Positions 13,804 through 17,524 of a stretch of 17,524 nucleotides of DNA are shown here, piece by piece. The notes under the pieces are model-generated. The model was given only the letters and a program-made list of their open reading frames with translations, was not told the DNA's origin and ran no database searches. Origin of the DNA: an uncultured Lachnospiraceae bacterium (GTDB lineage: Bacteria; Bacillota; Clostridia; Lachnospirales; Lachnospiraceae); NCBI GenBank assembly GCA_910586585.1, contig CAJUKA010000084.1, positions 1-17,524 on the forward strand, in the 5' to 3' direction. The position numbers were made by a program, and so were the translations under genes. Each line of letters opens with the position of its first letter. Within the stretch, counting starts at the first letter, position 1.

Positions 13804-15261
13804 CTACCTACTCTTTTCTCTTTTTTCCCGCTGCTTTTCCTGTTTTTTTTCTGGTTCCGGTTTTCCTGTCCTTTCCCCTGCCGTAATCTCCGCAAGGATA
13901 CGGGCGGCAATCCTCTCATCTTTCGCCACAGCCTTTTCTTTTTCCCTTATCCGTGCAATCTCGCTCCGGTAATGTTCCTTAAATTCCGCAAGCTGCCCCG
14001 CCGTGTACCCTTCCTTTGCAAGCCTTGCCGACAGTTCCAGATAGCGTAAATGTTCCTGCTCAAACAGGTTTTCCCCACGCTGGAAACAGTTCTCACACTC
14101 TTTCAGTTCCTCCAACTGCCCTGCAATGTCAAAAAGCGGCTTCATCCTTGCACGTTCTTTGAATATGCGGCTCTTTTCCCTTGAAGTCTCCTTTTTTCTG
14201 TCCGCCATCTGCAATGCCGTCTGTCTTATATCCCCCACCGTGGAAACATCGTGCCTTGCAAGAAAAAGATAATCTTCCTGAAGCTTCTGCATCTTCCTGA
14301 TGTCGTCACGGTACTGCCACGCCCTGCTGTACGGACGTTTCTTTAGAAGCCCTGTTTGATACAGCCTTGCAAAATAGCGTTTCTGTATGCCGGACATCTT
14401 CGCCCTTTTATAGCGTTTTACACGGCAGCGCACAATCCTTGTCTCCTTCACCGCCTGTATCTTTTTATAGGAAGAAAGGCTCTCCTGTCCAATCCGTTCC
14501 CGTATGCGTTCCTCCGTGTAATTTTCCCCCAGTGATTTACAGCGCCGGAACCTGCTCATGCCCATAGGCTTGATTGCAAGGTGCTTCCCCTCCGTCCGGT
14601 ATGCGTTCTTAATCCCATAACCCATACCGGAAAGAACGGATAAAAAGGACTCATAGGTTGCCGACTGCATGATTGCTGCGTCAATGTCACGCTTTATCAT
14701 GTCTGCCCACACAAATTTCCCATCCCTGAAATCATTCCACTCCTTGTAGTTTTCGGACTTCTTTGCCCTGTCCTCCGATATTTCAATCGTGGACAGCCCG
14801 TATTCTTCACACAGACGGTTCGTAATGGGCTGTATCTCCTTTGCCCAGTCCCCTTTCTGATAGCGGTACTTTTTACCGTCACGGAAACTGACGCTGTTAA
14901 AGATAATATGACCGTGGATATGGTCTGTATTGTCATGCACCGCATACAGCGCCTCATAATCTTTTCCGAGGTATTCCTTTGCAAACTTTCCGATCACTTC
15001 AAAGGCAGTATCCGCATCCACTTCCCCCTCCACAAAGGATATGATGAGGTGGTAGCCCTGCCTCTGGTCCGTTTTTCCAAACTGTTCCTTTGTCTGCCGC
15101 ATCTGCTCATACACCTGTTCCTGCTGGCAGTTTAAGGAACCCACAAGCCGTCCGCCGCCCGTTTTTTCCGGGACGGTGATATAGTCAAGCGCCTGTTTCA
15201 AATGTTTCCCTGCATACCCGGCACCGCAGTCCCCGATATAAAGTATCTTGCTGATCGCCAA
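13804..15261 (-). CDS. Relaxase / mobilization nuclease (MobP-type, VirD2-like)
   Basis: The relaxase nicks oriT, stays bound to the 5' end and leads the strand into the recipient. In its 485 residues the N-terminal nuclease domain (about 1-160) carries YHLIISF (70-76) and the metal-binding HUH-type motif HDNTDHIHGHIIFNSV (109-124; H114, H116 and H118 are the likely ligands). The catalytic tyrosine is probably near the N-terminus; Y27 in ALDYITVPEKT is my candidate. The rest is charged and helical (FKERARMKPLFDIAGQLEELKE and later), with a basic C-terminus ending KREKSR. The start is TTG at 15261 after AGGCGG; no nearby ATG fits. MobC and a 113-residue protein precede it. The family is clear; finer MOB subclass would need a search. 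Confidence 0.93.
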   Translation of the reverse strand: MAISKILYIGDCGAGYAGKHLKQALDYITVPEKTGGGRLVGSLNCQQEQVYEQMRQTKEQFGKTDQRQGYHLIISFVEGEVDADTAFEVIGKFAKEYLGKDYEALYAVHDNTDHIHGHIIFNSVSFRDGKKYRYQKGDWAKEIQPITNRLCEEYGLSTIEISEDRAKKSENYKEWNDFRDGKFVWADMIKRDIDAAIMQSATYESFLSVLSGMGYGIKNAYRTEGKHLAIKPMGMSRFRRCKSLGENYTEERIRERIGQESLSSYKKIQAVKETRIVRCRVKRYKRAKMSGIQKRYFARLYQTGLLKKRPYSRAWQYRDDIRKMQKLQEDYLFLARHDVSTVGDIRQTALQMADRKKETSREKSRIFKERARMKPLFDIAGQLEELKECENCFQRGENLFEQEHLRYLELSARLAKEGYTAGQLAEFKEHYRSEIARIREKEKAVAKDERIAARILAEITAGERTGKPEPEKKQEKQREKREKSR

Positions 15262-15276
15262 TCTTTCCCGCCGCCT

Positions 15277-15618
15277 TTACCTTGTTTTCCCCCTGTCCTG
15301 CTTCTTTTCCGGTTCCATGACATACTCCTGCATTTCATGCGTACATGGGACATACTGTTTCATTGTCTCAAGACAGAAGAAAATATCCGCTTTCTTATCC
15401 GTGGATGCTGCATAAAATTCCTCATAAGAGTATGGGTGTTTCTGTTTCCCATAGTAATCTGCCTGCGTCATGCCCAGTTCATCATCACGCCTAAGCCGCC
15501 TTGTCTTTTCAAAAAAGTCCCCGTCCATTTCCGTAAACTGGCGCACTGGCTTGAAATGGCATCCCTGATAGAGAAAATAACCGTTCTCACGCAGCCTTGC
15601 CTCCTGTACTTCTGTCAA
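15277..15618 (-). CDS. Hypothetical protein between MobC and relaxase (113 aa)
   Basis: I do not recognise a family. The 113 residues are soluble and rich in aromatic and charged residues (ENGYFLYQGCHFKPVRQF, MTQADYYGKQKHPYSYEEFYAA). The start is TTG at 15618 with GGAGGGAGG just upstream, 13 bases after the MobC stop. It ends 15 bases before the relaxase TTG. The tight spacing places it firmly in the DNA-processing operon, so a relaxosome accessory or regulatory role is plausible but unproven. Confidence 0.75.
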   Translation of the reverse strand: MTEVQEARLRENGYFLYQGCHFKPVRQFTEMDGDFFEKTRRLRRDDELGMTQADYYGKQKHPYSYEEFYAASTDKKADIFFCLETMKQYVPCTHEMQEYVMEPEKKQDRGKTR

Positions 15619-15631
15619 ACTGCCTCCCTCC

Positions 15632-15964
15632 TTACAGATTTCCTATCTTATCCGCCGTCTCCCTTACAGTCATGTTGAGTTTTTTCATATAAGCGTTTAA
15701 AAGCTCCCTGTCCTCCGTGCGGTACAGCTTTGAATTATAGTTCCTTGTAATCTGGTTGATGTTGTTCCCGATTGCGTTGACCTCATTAATCAGTTCTTTC
15801 AAAAGGATACGGATTTCAGGGTAATCGTTTGGCTTCTGTGACAACAGCAGCCGGATATACTCTGATTCTTTCATGCCGCTTTCCTGTGCCTGTTTTTTCA
15901 GTCTGTCCGCTTCCTGCTTTGTTAGACGGAAAGGCTTGATGATGTCCTTTTTTTCTGCCGCCAT
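15632..15964 (-). CDS. mobC: MobC-like relaxosome accessory protein
   Basis: MobC proteins bind oriT and help the relaxase open the DNA for nicking. The 110 residues match that family. The N-terminal part (KPFRLTKQEADRLKKQAQESG and KESEYIRLLL) reads as a ribbon-helix-helix DNA-binding unit, and the second half has the typical NEVNAIGNNINQITRNYNS segment followed by a C-terminal helix. ATG 15964 directly abuts the TAG of the upstream gene, and GGGGAGG lies 9 bases upstream, inside that gene. It stands two genes ahead of the relaxase. Some MobC proteins also repress their own operon; whether this one does is not visible. Confidence 0.9.
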   Translation of the reverse strand: MAAEKKDIIKPFRLTKQEADRLKKQAQESGMKESEYIRLLLSQKPNDYPEIRILLKELINEVNAIGNNINQITRNYNSKLYRTEDRELLNAYMKKLNMTVRETADKIGNL

Positions 15965-16519
15965 CTACCGTGACCTCCCCGCACTCTGCTTTAATTCCGG
16001 GGAAACGCCTGCAAGACCTGCTGCACGGCTGCTGTTCTCTATCCCACGTTCTGTACGCCCAAACAGCCTGCCCAGTATTTCCTCATCTTTTTGCAGTTCC
16101 CCATGCCTTTCCTGCCAGAACCTGTAATCGCCGGAACCGTCCTGTCTCGCATATTGCGCTTCCTGCAGCATTTCACAGTTCCATTCACAGGCAGCTTCTA
16201 TGGCATCCCCGATTGAATATTTCTCCCAGCATATGCAGTCTGGCTCTTTGCACAAATCGCCACGGTACAGTCCGCCGCCTTCCCCCGCAAGCATATATCC
16301 GTGACCGTCCAGATATTCTAACAGCACTTTCGCCTCTTTCTCTTCTATGGGGAACGTCCCCCGCAGAAATCCCACAAGTTCCACGCCGTCCTGTATCGGC
16401 TTCATTCCATTTTCTGTATTGCCGCATAATTCCGCAATCTCTTTTGCCTGTTTTTCAGACAGAAATTTTATCCTGACAATTTCCCCTGCACCTTCTTTCT
16501 GCACGTCATTATCATGCAA
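15965..16519 (-). CDS. Hypothetical protein, paralogue of the upstream gene (184 aa)
   Basis: Residues about 52-160 align with residues 118-230 of the preceding 284-residue protein: TFPIEEKEAKVLLEYLDGHGYML versus TFPMTEEEAQKLIGYMEGHEYLL, GLYRGDLC versus EMHRGDLC, SIGDAIEAACEWN versus TIDDAVDAVTEWN, and KDEEILGRLFGRTERG versus EDEKILDKMFDRTTHG. It lacks the N-terminal LPD28-like part of that protein. Both begin with DVQKE and end with SR. I chose TTG 16519, 7 bases after GGGAGG; a longer reading from GTG 16546 would place the ribosome binding site inside the gene. Its stop abuts the mobC ATG. Soluble, with no catalytic motif visible; role unknown. Confidence 0.7.
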   Translation of the reverse strand: MHDNDVQKEGAGEIVRIKFLSEKQAKEIAELCGNTENGMKPIQDGVELVGFLRGTFPIEEKEAKVLLEYLDGHGYMLAGEGGGLYRGDLCKEPDCICWEKYSIGDAIEAACEWNCEMLQEAQYARQDGSGDYRFWQERHGELQKDEEILGRLFGRTERGIENSSRAAGLAGVSPELKQSAGRSR

Positions 16520-16549
16520 ACGAAACACCTCCCTTGTAGTTCCCACCGC

Positions 16550-17404
16550 CTACCGTGACTTCCCGCCGTTCTTCTTTACTGCCGTGGAAACATCCGGCTG
16601 CTGATCCACGCCTTCCTTTATCTGGTCTGTCAGATTCCTGACAGCGGCATCAATATCGCCGCCCCTGCTTATATCCTCAATAAATGCTTCCGTAATGGAT
16701 ACCGCAATCGCTTCAATCGCTTTTCCATGTGTTGTGCGGTCAAACATCTTATCCAGTATTTTTTCATCTTCACGCAGGGTATCAAGATAGCTTTTCTTAT
16801 TTGCAAAATCAATACTGTCCTTTGCATTTGACAGTGCCGCTTCTGCTTCCAGTATCAAATCATAATTCCACTCTGTGACGGCATCGACTGCATCATCTAT
16901 GGTGTACGGCTCCCAATGTACCTTCCCCTGTACATAGCACAAGTCGCCACGGTGCATCTCTCCGTCCATGCGTCCCAACAGATATTCATGCCCTTCCATA
17001 TATCCAATCAGCTTCTGCGCTTCTTCTTCCGTCATGGGGAATGTTTCTTTAAAGAACTCTGCAAGCGCTTTCCCGTCCTTAAACTCATCCGGTTCCTGTC
17101 CCCCTATTACCTGTGAAAGATACATCTGCTCGCCCGTATACCCGAAATCCTCATACCCGAATTGCAGGGCTTTTTCGTTCCCCAGTTCCAGCGCCTCCGC
17201 AAGAAGCACAGCACCGAAATAGTTTACCCTGACACTCTCCTCCACGGACACCGGGAACCCGTCGTCATCGCCATGACGCAGCTCATAACAGTGCATCCCT
17301 TCCGGCACTGTTTCCTTATCCACACGCAGCTCCGTGAAATATCCTGTCCGCCCCAGTAGTTCTACTTCCTCAAGCACCTCTTTCTGCACGTCCACGGTTT
17401 CCAT
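16550..17404 (-). CDS. LPD28-like mobile-element protein (284 aa)
   Basis: Residues about 23-75 (TELRVDKETVPEGMHCYELRHGDDDGFP, then SVRVNYFGAVLLAE) resemble LPD28, a domain of large polyvalent proteins in mobile elements; this name is from memory. Residues 118-230 form a second unit shared with the next gene. The last 50 residues are helical and polar. No membrane span or recognisable active site is seen. I chose ATG 17404, nine bases after AGGAGG; a TTG two codons earlier lies only three bases from that site. It is the first gene after the oriT-like region, a place where genes expressed early on entry, such as antirestriction factors, often sit in conjugative elements. That role is speculation here. 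Confidence 0.75.
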   Translation of the reverse strand: METVDVQKEVLEEVELLGRTGYFTELRVDKETVPEGMHCYELRHGDDDGFPVSVEESVRVNYFGAVLLAEALELGNEKALQFGYEDFGYTGEQMYLSQVIGGQEPDEFKDGKALAEFFKETFPMTEEEAQKLIGYMEGHEYLLGRMDGEMHRGDLCYVQGKVHWEPYTIDDAVDAVTEWNYDLILEAEAALSNAKDSIDFANKKSYLDTLREDEKILDKMFDRTTHGKAIEAIAVSITEAFIEDISRGGDIDAAVRNLTDQIKEGVDQQPDVSTAVKKNGGKSR

Positions 17405-17457
17405 CTGCAACCACCTCCTTATCTGTATGAAATAAAGCCCATGATTTCCACCCCGCT

Positions 17458-17511
17458 CAAATTCCGAGGGGAATTTGCCAGATACGCACTTTGTAATACA
17501 AGTGCCTCTGG
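17458..17511. other. Putative origin of transfer (clustered inverted repeats)
   Basis: Two dyads lie upstream of the DNA-processing genes. CAAATTCC-GAGG-GGAATTTG (17458-17477) is a perfect 8-base-pair hairpin. Next to it CCAGA (17478-17482) and TCTGG (17507-17511) bracket an inner repeat GCACTTTGTA-A-TACAAGTGC (17486-17505) with one bulged base. Adjacent, imperfect inverted repeats in a noncoding stretch ahead of mobC and relaxase genes are the usual plan of an oriT. The nick site cannot be placed from this sequence. A regulatory leader for the first gene is the main alternative. Confidence 0.45.
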
Positions 17512-17524
17512 TTAGGGGACTGCC

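Noticed and set aside
17411..17457. Promoter for the first gene at the right edge
   Set aside because: A/T-rich hexamers are present, but I find no pair with good match and spacing, so no call is made.
1..17524. CRISPR array, tRNA, rRNA, integrase or element ends
   Set aside because: No regularly spaced repeats, cloverleaf or recombinase motifs were seen; the two repeats at 4-41 are too few and too close for a CRISPR.

Overview
The window is the transfer region of an integrative conjugative element (or a closely related conjugative plasmid) from a low-to-mid GC Firmicute. It most resembles the Tn1549 / Clostridioides difficile CTn (CD1115-type) group common in gut Lachnospiraceae and other Clostridia. 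The assignment rests on a recognisable gene set in family order: MobC-like protein, MobP-type relaxase, PcfB (DUF3801), VirD4 coupling ATPase, Maff2-type small membrane protein, VirB6-like protein, PrgI and VirB4. Strong AGGAGG-type ribosome binding sites and several TTG and GTG starts fit a Firmicute. No host gene, integrase, attachment site, tRNA or rRNA is visible, so the host cannot be named more closely.

Every supported gene is on the minus strand, so transcription runs from high to low coordinates. At the right edge (about 17458-17511) a cluster of inverted repeats looks like an origin of transfer. Next come two tandem paralogous proteins of unknown role, then MobC, a 113-residue unknown and the relaxase. 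A compact terminator hairpin follows the relaxase. The second block holds a coiled-coil protein, a 131-residue unknown, PcfB and VirD4. The third block starts after a hairpin-rich gap and encodes the channel: Maff2 pilin-like protein, VirB6, a DUF4313-type accessory protein, a cytosine-5 DNA methyltransferase, PrgI, two tiny tandem membrane peptides not previously called, an acidic unknown and VirB4. The left end holds a 203-residue unknown, a strong terminator, and an amino-type DNA methyltransferase cut short near position 37.

Together these genes would nick and process DNA at oriT (MobC, relaxase), hand the relaxase-DNA complex to the membrane (PcfB, VirD4) and move it through a Gram-positive type IV secretion channel (Maff2, VirB6, PrgI, VirB4). 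The two methyltransferases have no restriction partner here, so they more likely protect transferred DNA from recipient restriction than form a restriction-modification system.

I see no wholly unknown multi-gene system. The parts least explained by the known plan are the twin micropeptides, the duplicated gene pair next to the oriT-like region, the disrupted methyltransferase with a repeat at its break, and hairpins in most of the larger intergenic gaps. No stretch over 300 bases lacks a gene.
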